Positions 42,207 to 49,056 of a stretch of 64,000 bases of DNA are shown piece by piece. A program made the translations under genes and the position numbers. Below the pieces are notes generated by a model that worked only from the letters and a program-made list of their open reading frames with translations, was not told the origin of the DNA and did not search any database. Position 1 is the stretch's first letter; each line of letters begins with the position of its first letter. The stretch spans positions 124,001 through 188,000 of the forward strand of contig NZ_JACVZV010000018.1 in the NCBI RefSeq assembly GCF_014654725.1, read 5' to 3'. Source of the DNA: Vulcanococcus sp. Clear-D1. Its GTDB lineage: Bacteria > Cyanobacteriota > Cyanobacteriia > PCC-6307 > Cyanobiaceae.

Positions 42207-42407
42207 ATGGCTTCAGCATCCCGGATCCGCGCCTTCCAGCTCCTGAGCTCCCGCACCCTGGAGTTCCTGTGCGAGGAGGCATCGGCCCACCGCCCGGCTC
42301 CTCTTGAGCGGCTGGAGCGCCTCTGCGCCGATCTGCTCTTCGATCGCCAGGTGGCCACGCCAGCTTCGGTGCCCGTCTGGTGCCCCGAGAGCGAGCTGCC
42401 CTTCTGA
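42207..42407 (+). CDS. small helical protein behind leader B (66 aa)
   Basis: Starts MASASRIRAFQLLSSRTLEF and continues LERLERLCADLLFD, an amphipathic helix, ending in WCPESELPF. Composition is coding-like and the start is placed as in the other leader-linked genes. No family recognised. Confidence 0.5.
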   Translation: MASASRIRAFQLLSSRTLEFLCEEASAHRPAPLERLERLCADLLFDRQVATPASVPVWCPESELPF

Positions 42408-42430
42408 GGGCCCAGGCCCTTGGGCCCCTG

Positions 42431-42460
42431 GCCCCGGCTGCGGCCGGGGCTCTTCTTTTG
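42431..42460 (+). terminator. intrinsic terminator after the 42207 gene
   Basis: GCCCCGGC (42431-42438), loop TGCG, GCCGGGGC (42443-42450), followed by TCTTCTTTTG. A GC stem with a T-rich tail on the plus strand is the standard form. Confidence 0.7.
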
Positions 42461-42487
42461 CCCGCAGCCGGCGGCCCCAGGCCATCA

Positions 42488-43261
42488 ATGGCAACAGGGC
42501 TCAGCAGCACCACGCCCATGGCCAGCCCCATGACCCCCGAGCGGTTCCAGGACCGCTTTGAAGCCTTCCGCGGTGAACCTCAGCAGGTCTCCGGCGTCTG
42601 GACCCTCCACGCCGCGATCGCTGCACTGCCCGGCAGCGAGGCCGTCCTCGATGAACAGGCCCCCTGGGCGCTCACCTTCAGCCAGAAACCCGCTGCGACC
42701 CCGGCACCAGCAGTCCCCAGCGGCGGCCTCGATCCCCGCGGCTCAGAGGAAGCCGGGATGGCGGGCCCGCAGCTGGCAGCTCCCGTCCAGCCCGGGGATT
42801 CCTACCTGCTGGTGAATGACCGAGACCAGGACATGGAGGCCTACGACCACACCGGGGCCTTCCTCTGGAAGATCCCCTGCCTGGCCCGTGGCCAGGGCGC
42901 CGACACCGATTGGAGCCACAACAGCACCGACACCCCGCCGGGGCTCTACAGGCTCGGCCAGCTCTACGCCGACTACGAGCAGAACCCCAACCCGCCCTGC
43001 TCCGATACCGCGATGGGCTACGGCTGGTATTCCTTCGACATGGAAGAGCTGGAGGGCCAGGAGGCCGCCCACGGCCGGGCCGGGATCATGCTCCACGGCG
43101 GCGGCTCGGCCTGTGGCTGGCCCGGCGCCTGGGCACCGCAGCAACCCCTGCACCCCACCCTCGGTTGCGTTCGCCTGCACAACGCCGATCTGCGCGACAA
43201 GGTGCTGCCCCTCTACCGGCAGGGCACCGTCTATGTGGGGGTGTTCCAGGAAAAAAAGTGA
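42488..43261 (+). CDS. L,D-transpeptidase (YkuD-like), candidate lysis or wall-remodelling enzyme (257 aa)
   Basis: The C-terminal domain carries the YkuD signature: GIMLHGGGSACGWPG (His motif) and HPTLGCVRLHNADLRDKVLP, where the Cys is the nucleophile and the Arg is the conserved partner. An N-terminal region has a Pro/Ala linker (PAATPAPAVPSGG). Family members cross-link or cleave peptidoglycan peptides. Next to a two-TM holin-like gene it could be the endolysin. A lysogenic-conversion enzyme that hardens the wall is the alternative. ATG at 42521 is another possible start. Confidence 0.75.
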   Translation: MATGLSSTTPMASPMTPERFQDRFEAFRGEPQQVSGVWTLHAAIAALPGSEAVLDEQAPWALTFSQKPAATPAPAVPSGGLDPRGSEEAGMAGPQLAAPVQPGDSYLLVNDRDQDMEAYDHTGAFLWKIPCLARGQGADTDWSHNSTDTPPGLYRLGQLYADYEQNPNPPCSDTAMGYGWYSFDMEELEGQEAAHGRAGIMLHGGGSACGWPGAWAPQQPLHPTLGCVRLHNADLRDKVLPLYRQGTVYVGVFQEKK

Positions 43262-43315
43262 CGACGGGGCTGGTGTTGCCACCGGCTGGGGCCTGATCGC
43301 GACGGAGGAGCGGCG

Positions 43316-43582
43316 ATGCAAGCCAACCCAGCACCCCGACCGCCCAAGCCGCCGTTCGACTGCGAACGGTTTGTGTTCAAGATCCTGGCGGTGGTGATCG
43401 GCACCCAGCTGCTGATCTATTCCCTCGCCGCTGGGGTCTGCGGCCAGCGGGCGATGGAGGGCAGGCCGATCGGCCAGATCTGCCCCGGCACGTTGGAGCA
43501 GCTGCAGGGCGGCTTTGATTCCACCCTCAAACTGCTGCTGGCGCTGCTGGGTGGAGCAGCGCTGACGCGCATGGACCGGTAA
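43316..43582 (+). CDS. two-TM holin-like membrane protein (88 aa)
   Basis: Two hydrophobic segments, FKILAVVIGTQLLIYSLAAG (about 20-40) and LLLALLGGAALTR near the C-terminus, are joined by a short loop with two cysteines (VCGQR, QICPG). The size, topology and position after the YkuD-like gene fit a class II-type holin. Charged N-terminus is proline-rich. A generic small membrane protein remains possible. Confidence 0.6.
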   Translation: MQANPAPRPPKPPFDCERFVFKILAVVIGTQLLIYSLAAGVCGQRAMEGRPIGQICPGTLEQLQGGFDSTLKLLLALLGGAALTRMDR

Positions 43583-43603
43583 CGCCTGGGAGCGGGAGGG
43601 GGG

Positions 43604-43679
43604 CTTGCTCCGGGCCTCTCCAGTCTGAGGCCCTCCTGGCGTCGGGCCTCCGCTGGGATCGGTCCCGTCGCTGCGCCGC
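43604..43679 (+). promoter_or_regulatory. structured leader, copy F (paired with 37074-37150)
   Basis: Near-identical to copy E, with hairpin GGGCCTC (43612-43618) / GAGGCCC (43627-43633) and loop TCCAGTCT. It ends 16 bp before the ATG of the paralogous gene at 43696. Confidence 0.65.
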
Positions 43680-43695
43680 CCTGGCGCCGATCACC

Positions 43696-44037
43696 ATGGC
43701 CACGCTCCCGTCTGGCGTTTCTGCCTTCTGCCGGCCAGAGGAGGATCCGTTCCTGCTGCTGGAGTCCTGCGGCAAGGCCATCGAATCCATCCTGCGGGGG
43801 CATGTCGGCCGCCCACTGCGCCGCACCTGGATCGAGCACCCCTACGGAGAAGAGGAGATCACCCTGCTGGAGGAGGAAGTGTTGCCGGCCATTCAGCAGT
43901 GTCTGCTGCGGGTGGAGGAGATCGATCAGGCGCTGCAGCTCGAGCAGGATCTGGAGATCCAAGCGGTCCAGCGGGCCATGGCTCCTGATCAGAGCGCGCT
44001 GCTGGCTGAGGCCGAAGCGGCTGCCGTGGGCAGCTGA
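43696..44037 (+). CDS. small acidic helical protein, paralogue of 37168-37497 (113 aa)
   Basis: The product MATLPSGVSAFC continues with EEDPFLLLES, PLRRTWIEHPY, EEEITLLEEEVLPAIQQCL and an E/Q-rich C-terminal helix, in the same order as its paralogue. The C-terminal 25 residues differ. Both are predicted soluble helical proteins of unknown role; their shared leader is the strongest clue to common regulation. Confidence 0.65.
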   Translation: MATLPSGVSAFCRPEEDPFLLLESCGKAIESILRGHVGRPLRRTWIEHPYGEEEITLLEEEVLPAIQQCLLRVEEIDQALQLEQDLEIQAVQRAMAPDQSALLAEAEAAAVGS

Positions 44038-44219
44038 GGTCCAGCAGGGGCTTCCTGTTGGGTTTGGCTACGCAGCCAGGTCCTGAAGGAGCCCCTTCTC
44101 CAGATCACGGCGGTGGTCCTCTGAACAGCCACGCAGCCTGTGCCGCTCCGCCTCTCGCGCCTGCTCGGGCTCCGCGGCGCCGGCCGCAGAACAGCAACGG
44201 GCCAAACGCCCGAGCTGCT

Positions 44220-44372
44220 GTGGCAGCAGGGCAGGCCACCAAACGGGCCAGGGCCCATCGCCAGGAACACTGGCCCGGAATGCCGCTGGGAGGGCAGGAG
44301 AAGCGCCGCTTGGCGGCAGGCCGCATCAGTCCTGACGGGGAGCGCTGGGCAGTCCTCGATCCAGGCGGGTAA
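44220..44372 (+). CDS. possible small basic protein (50 aa)
   Basis: GTG start giving MAAGQATKRARAHRQEHWPG and ending GERWAVLDPGG. The C-terminal half looks protein-like and the GTGGCAGC start resembles those of 36337 and 47189. No family recognised; weak evidence. Confidence 0.35.
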   Translation: MAAGQATKRARAHRQEHWPGMPLGGQEKRRLAAGRISPDGERWAVLDPGG

Positions 44373-44488
44373 TGAGCAGCTCTGTCCTCGGGCGCGGTGA
44401 GCGTTCAGCACGGAGTTGCATCCATGCCCGTGGGGCGTGGCTGGCCGGGCGGAGCGAAACCCCTCCGCAGCCTGCCCCTGCGGCTTGC

Positions 44489-44535
44489 GCTGGCCAGGGC
44501 TGACGCGAGTCTCGCTGGGCTCGCCCCTGGCCAGC
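44489..44535 (+). promoter_or_regulatory. structured leader, copy C (hairpin)
   Basis: Stem GCTGGCCAGGG (44489-44499) pairs perfectly with CCCTGGCCAGC (44525-44535). The interior starts CTGACGCGAGTC as in copy A, although the stems differ. CGGCTTGCGC precedes both copies. It ends 48 bp before the ATG at 44584. Confidence 0.6.
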
Positions 44536-44583
44536 ACTGCGCCTGCGGGGCGTCTGGTCGGTGTTCTCCGCTCCACCCCAGCC

Positions 44584-44802
44584 ATGGCCACTCCCCAAGG
44601 CCCCGTCTGCGAAGTCCGCCTGCTTGTGGTTCACCGCTATCAGCCCGGAGTTCAGAAGCTCGGCACCACTCCCTGTGAGGTCGAGTTCTTTGGCCGCCGC
44701 GGCAAGCCCGTCAAGAAGATGCGGCTGATCCCTGCCGAGAAGGCGTTCGCCTTTGCCCGCAAGCTGCAGGGCACCCCCGGCTGCACCGTCTCGGTCTGCT
44801 GA
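44584..44802 (+). CDS. small basic protein behind leader C (72 aa)
   Basis: Starts MATPQGPVCEVRLLVVHRYQ and continues CEVEFFGRRGKPVKKMRL and AFAFARKLQGTPGC, with alternating strands and a basic loop, ending TVSVC. Resembles a compact nucleic-acid-binding or decoration fold by composition only. No family recognised. Confidence 0.55.
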   Translation: MATPQGPVCEVRLLVVHRYQPGVQKLGTTPCEVEFFGRRGKPVKKMRLIPAEKAFAFARKLQGTPGCTVSVC

Positions 44803-44814
44803 GCCAGGGGGCTC

Positions 44815-44844
44815 AGGCCCGGCTGCCGGTTGGTGGCCGGGCCT
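44815..44844. terminator. bidirectional terminator hairpin
   Basis: AGGCCCGGC (44815-44823) and GCCGGGCCT (44836-44844) pair perfectly between convergent genes ending at 44802 (+) and 44844 (-). The plus strand continues TACAG rather than a U-run. Confidence 0.55.
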
Positions 44845-45119
44845 TACAGCCAATGGCGGTAGGCACTCCGCTGCCGGCGGGCCCTGGCTTTGGAGCGAGC
44901 ACTGCCGAACTGAGGACTGCTGCCGTCACGGCGACGGCGCACCCAGACGCCACGGCGAATGAGCTGGCTGTCCTGGGGATTGGCCCGACGGGCGGCCACG
45001 ATCGCCCCATAGCCCCGTTTCTGCTGGCGTTGAGCACGGGACCGGGCCTGGCTGGCGCTGGCGGCCGGCACCACCGTGGCGGTGGATCGGTTGCGCCAGA
45101 ACACCAGATACCAGGCCAT
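44844..45119 (-). CDS. arginine-rich small late protein (91 aa)
   Basis: Starts MAWYLVFWRNRSTATVV and becomes strongly basic (RSRAQRQQKRGYG, RGVWVRRRRDG, RSKARARRQRS). It follows the scaffold gene by 19 bp on the same strand. Basic composition suggests nucleic-acid binding inside the head. No family recognised. Confidence 0.5.
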   Translation of the reverse strand: MAWYLVFWRNRSTATVVPAASASQARSRAQRQQKRGYGAIVAARRANPQDSQLIRRGVWVRRRRDGSSPQFGSARSKARARRQRSAYRHWL

Positions 45120-45138
45120 CGCTCTACCGGCAGGGTGA

Positions 45139-46098
45139 TCAGCGCCGCGGTGCAGCCGCCCTGGGCGTGGTGCCCTTGACGGCCTCCAGATAGAGCTCGG
45201 CCGTACTCAGGGTCTGCAGGTTCACCGCGCCGCCGTGCTCATGGCTCGTTTCAGGCACAGCAGCCGAATAGAGGCCGCTGCGCTGCTGGAACAGGAAGCT
45301 GTACACCGGGTGGCGGCGCAGCTCCTCCATGTAGTCGCCATCGCTCAGGGCCACCCCGTCGGCGGTGAGGGGCTGGCCCTTGCCGTCCACCGGCAGCAGC
45401 CGCTCGCGGCCATCCACATCCGCCAGCTGGAAGTGGCCGCCGCACAGCGTCACGAAAGTGTCAAAGAAGGTGCCCCGTTCGTCGCCACCCACGCGGCCCT
45501 CGGCCTCGGAGAACAGGCGCTCCATCAAGCGCTCCTTGCGCAGATTCTGCACCTGAGAGCGGGCCTCGTCCCGTTCCTTTTCAACGCTGCGCACGCGGCG
45601 CAGGTTGGCCTCGTTGAGCTGGCGCTCGCGCTCGCCCACCTGGCGCTCGAACTCCTCGCGCTTGCGTTCGGCGTCCTGCAGGCGGGCGTATTCGTCCGGG
45701 TTGATCTCCGAGAAGCGCGACAGCTGGGCACGGGCCTTGCGCAGTTCTTTCTCGAGCTGGTTGCTGCGGCGCCGTTCAGCCCGCAGGGGATCAGCATTGC
45801 TGGAAGCGGCTGCAGGGGGGTCGTCGTTGTCGCCGCTGGCGCTGCTCGAGTCCTGGGGAGGAACAGCATCAAAGCTGTCGTCACCTGTGCCGACGTCGTG
45901 GCCGCCGGCCTCGTCGTCGCCCTCATCGAGGGGGTCGAGTTCAGCAGCTAGTGGAGCTAAGGAACCAGCAGGTCCCTGGTTGGGTTGCTGCTGCTGCTGG
46001 CGGTAGGTCTGCCACGGAGCAGAAGAGGCCAGGGGAGCTGGAGCAGCGCCGCTGTTGGCGCCATAGGAATCAGAGGAGAAGAAGGAGGAGGACATCAC
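45139..46098 (-). CDS. scaffold-like protein with long coiled coil (319 aa)
   Basis: A flexible, acidic, Q/P-rich N-terminal 110 residues lead to a long charged helix (RRSNQLEKELRKARAQ through NLRKERLMERLF, about residues 110-210). A short globular C-terminal domain follows (TFFDTFVTLCGGHFQL; GDYMEELRRHPVYSFLF). Disordered acidic arm plus coiled coil plus small capsid-binding end is typical of phage scaffolds. It lies between portal and capsid genes. ATG at 46095 is an equally possible start. Confidence 0.72.
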   Translation of the reverse strand: MMSSSFFSSDSYGANSGAAPAPLASSAPWQTYRQQQQQPNQGPAGSLAPLAAELDPLDEGDDEAGGHDVGTGDDSFDAVPPQDSSSASGDNDDPPAAASSNADPLRAERRRSNQLEKELRKARAQLSRFSEINPDEYARLQDAERKREEFERQVGERERQLNEANLRRVRSVEKERDEARSQVQNLRKERLMERLFSEAEGRVGGDERGTFFDTFVTLCGGHFQLADVDGRERLLPVDGKGQPLTADGVALSDGDYMEELRRHPVYSFLFQQRSGLYSAAVPETSHEHGGAVNLQTLSTAELYLEAVKGTTPRAAAPRR

Positions 46099-46155
46099 CC
46101 ATCACGGCTGTGGTGTTGCGGGCGCCCCGTCCGGGCTGCGCTCGCTTTCCCTGTT

Positions 46156-46180
46156 GCCAGCAGCCGATCCCACTGCTGGC
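46156..46180 (+). promoter_or_regulatory. leader-like hairpin before the 46216 gene
   Basis: GCCAGCAG (46156-46163) and CTGCTGGC (46173-46180) form a perfect stem. A possible outer stem is CGCCCC (46123-46128) with GGGGCG (46193-46198). The layout resembles the other leaders, but the interior lacks their shared strings. Confidence 0.4.
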
Positions 46181-46215
46181 TAGCAACGCCAGGGGGCGTG
46201 CCGGTCCGCGTCAAG

Positions 46216-47160
46216 ATGGAAAGCCCTGGTGCCTGGGGCGTGGCAGATATCACCGCCGTTACTGGTGCCGGCCTGGCCGCAGGAGCCGCCGCCGCTGCAA
46301 AGGTCCGAAAGGGTCTGGATCGCACCACCAAAGTCCTGGCGGTGGCTGCCGGCACGGTTGCGGCTTCGCTCAGCGAGCTCAACAACTTCGGGGTTGACCC
46401 CCAGCTCATCAGCCGCATCACATCTGCGGCCTCCAATCACGGCGTGGCTGCAGCAGATCTGCTGGCCAAGCTGCCCGGGGAACTGGAGCACTACGGCACC
46501 GCAGCGGTTGATGGCTTCCTCAAGGGGGGCGATGCCCTCGGCAAGCACTGGTCCCACATCGAAAGCCGTTTCAACTCCCCCCACCTGGCCGCCGATGCGG
46601 CCAATGGCATCTGGGAGGACGGCTCGGTCAACATTAGCCGCGGCTCCAGCGACATGAGCTGGCTGGAGCGACTCCGGGCCAGCACGGACAACCACCTCGA
46701 TGGACTGATCGCCGCAGCTCAGACCCCTGAGTTCTGGCACCGCACCCTCGGCAATGCCGTGGAGGCCAGTGCCTATTCAGCAGCGATCACCGCGGTGGAT
46801 CAACTGCTGGTGCACCGCGACCTGTTGCTCAACGGCACAGCCGATGAACGCAAAGAGAGGCTCTTGCAGATCCTGCAGACCAGCGGCTTGATGGCTGCCG
46901 GAGCGCTGCCTGTCTCGGTGTTTCTGGCAGTGGCACTGATGCTCGTGCCTGGCCTGGCGGTGGTAATGGGTCCGCTGGGGGTGATCGGCAGTGCCGGACT
47001 CGGGTTGAGGCTGATCACCTCTGCCGTGCGTCATCCCAGCCAGCAGGAGCGGCAGGCGGTCCAGCAGTTGCAGGGCTTCCTGCAGGAGCTGGCCTATGCC
47101 CAGCAGCGCGATAGCGACGGCAATCTGACCATCACCGTGCAGGCCCAGCCGGCGAGCTGA
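46216..47160 (+). CDS. membrane-associated helical protein, possible moron (314 aa)
   Basis: Start taken at MESPGAWGVADITAV. The product has an alanine/glycine-rich N-terminal stretch (GAGLAAGAAAAAKV), a helical middle and a long hydrophobic region at about 235-280 (SVFLAVALMLVPGLAVVMGP plus GVIGSAGLGLRLI) that could form a membrane hairpin. It is on the opposite strand to the flanking scaffold and LysM genes, so it is an independent insertion in the late block. Exclusion or lysogenic-conversion roles are possible. Confidence 0.6.
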   Translation: MESPGAWGVADITAVTGAGLAAGAAAAAKVRKGLDRTTKVLAVAAGTVAASLSELNNFGVDPQLISRITSAASNHGVAAADLLAKLPGELEHYGTAAVDGFLKGGDALGKHWSHIESRFNSPHLAADAANGIWEDGSVNISRGSSDMSWLERLRASTDNHLDGLIAAAQTPEFWHRTLGNAVEASAYSAAITAVDQLLVHRDLLLNGTADERKERLLQILQTSGLMAAGALPVSVFLAVALMLVPGLAVVMGPLGVIGSAGLGLRLITSAVRHPSQQERQAVQQLQGFLQELAYAQQRDSDGNLTITVQAQPAS

Positions 47161-47188
47161 TCGGCTGAGACTTCTCGGGATCAGGATT

Positions 47189-47338
47189 GTGGCTCCCTTC
47201 CCCGGCCTTGGTGGCCGGGCTGTCATCGAGCGTCGGGCTGCTGATTGCATTGGCCGTGGCCAGGGCCAGCTGGTGGCACAGCTCCTCGACCGTGACTTCC
47301 ATGCCTACGTGGAGCATCTGGACTTGGAGGCGGCTTGA
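47189..47338 (+). CDS. possible small protein (49 aa)
   Basis: GTG start with TCAGGA a few bases upstream. The product MAPFPGLGGRAVIERRAADC continues QLVAQLLDRDFHAYVEHLDL, a coding-like amphipathic composition. It fills most of the gap between two genes. No family recognised. Confidence 0.45.
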   Translation: MAPFPGLGGRAVIERRAADCIGRGQGQLVAQLLDRDFHAYVEHLDLEAA

Positions 47339-47354
47339 GCCGCTGGGCTCTCCA

Positions 47355-48539
47355 TCAGCCCGCCGGATCCGGCAGCTCATCCAGTACAGGCGCCGAGCGC
47401 CGGGCCGGCAGGTAGATCCACTCCCCCGTCGGCAGCGGCGTCGAGGGCATGTAGCCAGGCACCAGCAACTGCATCCCCGCCGGGATGGAAGTGGTGGAGC
47501 GGTAGACGGGCAGGAGCAGGGTGGTGCCAGCCGGCAGCGGTTCCTCGCTGGGCCAGCTGCTCAGCTCTGGGTTGAACTGGCGCAGCAGAGAGAGGCTGAG
47601 GTTCTGCTCGGCCGCCACGCTGCTGAGCGTGTCGCCTTCGGAGGTGATGTAGGTCTCGCTCTGCTGCAGCACCGGGTTGAGGCTGCGCAGCTTGCTTTCC
47701 GTGGTGCCATGCCGGCCAGCCAGCACCGCCAGGGAATCCCCCTCGAGGGCGGTGATCGTCTGGGTGCTCTCCAGCTGGGGGTTGATCCGCCGCAGGGTGG
47801 CCACGGTGGTGCCGTAGCGCTCGGCGATCAGGGTCAAGGTGTCGCCCTCCCGCAGCACCAGCACGATGTGGGGCCTGAGCACGAGCTGGATCGCTTCCCC
47901 CAGCAGCGGCTGCACCAACAGGCCGATGCCGCCTGGGCCGTAGTCCGCCCCGAAGTGCTGCACCAGGCAGCCCGCGAACTGGGCCCGGCCGCCGGATGGC
48001 AGACCGCCCTGGGGCGAGAGCTGGGCCAGGTCCCCCAGCCACATCACCCCCTGGCAGGGGGCCTGCACTGTGCCCAGCAGCATTGGATCCCAGGGCAGCG
48101 GCGCCTCCTCGCGGAAACCGGGGGTGGCCCAGGCCTGTTCAGCCGCCAGCCAATCAAAGGTGTTGCTGGTGCTCACCGGCAGGATCGCCGCCCGGCAGAG
48201 GTAGCCCCGCAGCCGCACATCGCCCGGGTCGGTGAGGGCGGTGTCGTTGTAGCCGCTGACGATGCCGCTCTGCTCGAGGAAGCAGTCGATCACGTGCCGG
48301 CGAATGGGCACCGGGCTGCGGCTCTCGGGCCGGTCCACCTCAAACAGGCAGAGGCGAGCGTTGGCGTAGGGCTGCAGGGCCAGCCACAAGGGCAGAGCCC
48401 CAGGGGGCGCAGCCGCGGGCTTGGCCTCCCGGCTGTCGGTCGTTGGGGCAGCTGCAGGCAGAGAGACCAACTGACCCCACAGCGGCGCAGCGCGGAGGGG
48501 ATTGAGGCCCTGGTTCAGCGGCGACAGGGGCTGCTCCAT
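47355..48539 (-). CDS. LysM-repeat virion protein, probable baseplate or injection component (394 aa)
   Basis: The first 230 residues form an unrecognised alpha/beta domain (FEVDRPESRSPVPIRRHV; VMWLGDLAQLSPQGG). Three LysM-like repeats follow (VLREGDTLTLIAERYGTT, ALEGDSLAVLAGRHGTT, TSEGDTLSSVAAEQNLS), each ending LRRINPQL-type. The C-terminus has GMQLLVPGY and GEWIYLPA. LysM binds peptidoglycan sugar chains and is common in phage baseplate hubs. It lies 3 bp after the 48543 gene on the same strand. Confidence 0.75.
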   Translation of the reverse strand: MEQPLSPLNQGLNPLRAAPLWGQLVSLPAAAPTTDSREAKPAAAPPGALPLWLALQPYANARLCLFEVDRPESRSPVPIRRHVIDCFLEQSGIVSGYNDTALTDPGDVRLRGYLCRAAILPVSTSNTFDWLAAEQAWATPGFREEAPLPWDPMLLGTVQAPCQGVMWLGDLAQLSPQGGLPSGGRAQFAGCLVQHFGADYGPGGIGLLVQPLLGEAIQLVLRPHIVLVLREGDTLTLIAERYGTTVATLRRINPQLESTQTITALEGDSLAVLAGRHGTTESKLRSLNPVLQQSETYITSEGDTLSSVAAEQNLSLSLLRQFNPELSSWPSEEPLPAGTTLLLPVYRSTTSIPAGMQLLVPGYMPSTPLPTGEWIYLPARRSAPVLDELPDPAG

Positions 48540-48542
48540 CGC

Positions 48543-49040
48543 TCAGCCCCGCACCAGTGATCCCCGGAAGGGGTCGGGGTTGCACTGGCGCCAGTTCTGC
48601 AGCCGCGGCAGCAGCAACACCAGCTGGCCGATGTGCTGGCTGCGCTGCTTCCCCAGCACCACCGCCGGCGAGGGGCCCGCAGGATTCCACTCGCTCTCGG
48701 TTTCCTCCAGCAGCAGCTCTGTGGCGTACTCCACCACCGCCAACTTGCTCAGCGGCAGCGGGTTGGGCACCACGCCGCCGGCCACGCCCTTGCGCCTGCT
48801 GCGCACAGGGCTGTTCACCTCCGCCGGGGTCAGCGCCGCCAGCTGCTGATCCAGGCTCACGATTGCTTCCAGGTGGCCCTGGGCGGTGCACACCCCCGTG
48901 GGGTAGTGGGTCTGCAGCTGCGCCATCTCCCGGTTCAGGGCCGCCAGGGCAGCACTGGTCGCCGGGATAGCGAGGGCGATGCGCAGGGCCTCGGCGTCAC
49001 CAGGGCGCCAGGTGCAGGTGGTTGGGGAGGTCTGGGTCAT
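48543..49040 (-). CDS. head-tail region protein (165 aa)
   Basis: Start chosen at MTQTSPTTCTWRPGDAEALR. A helical first half (LRIALAIPATSAALAALNREMAQL) and a final block VVEYATELLLEETESEWNPAG with VVLGKQRSQHIGQLVLLLP. Situated 16 bp after the portal gene. Possible connector or head-completion protein; no family recognised. Confidence 0.55.
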   Translation of the reverse strand: MTQTSPTTCTWRPGDAEALRIALAIPATSAALAALNREMAQLQTHYPTGVCTAQGHLEAIVSLDQQLAALTPAEVNSPVRSRRKGVAGGVVPNPLPLSKLAVVEYATELLLEETESEWNPAGPSPAVVLGKQRSQHIGQLVLLLPRLQNWRQCNPDPFRGSLVRG

Positions 49041-49056
49041 GCCCTCCCTTGCCAGC

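Larger units (their letters stand above)
44038..44583. other. largely gene-less interval with one doubtful small ORF
   Basis: The interval contains a doubtful 50-codon frame (44220-44372), GC-rich stretches, and leader C at its right end. No other coding, RNA gene or repeat was recognised. Confidence 0.45.

Noticed and set aside
47187-48560. Long plus-strand frame (457 codons) opposite the LysM gene
   Set aside because: Antisense shadow of the LysM gene, starting with TTG, low-complexity Q/R/A sequence.
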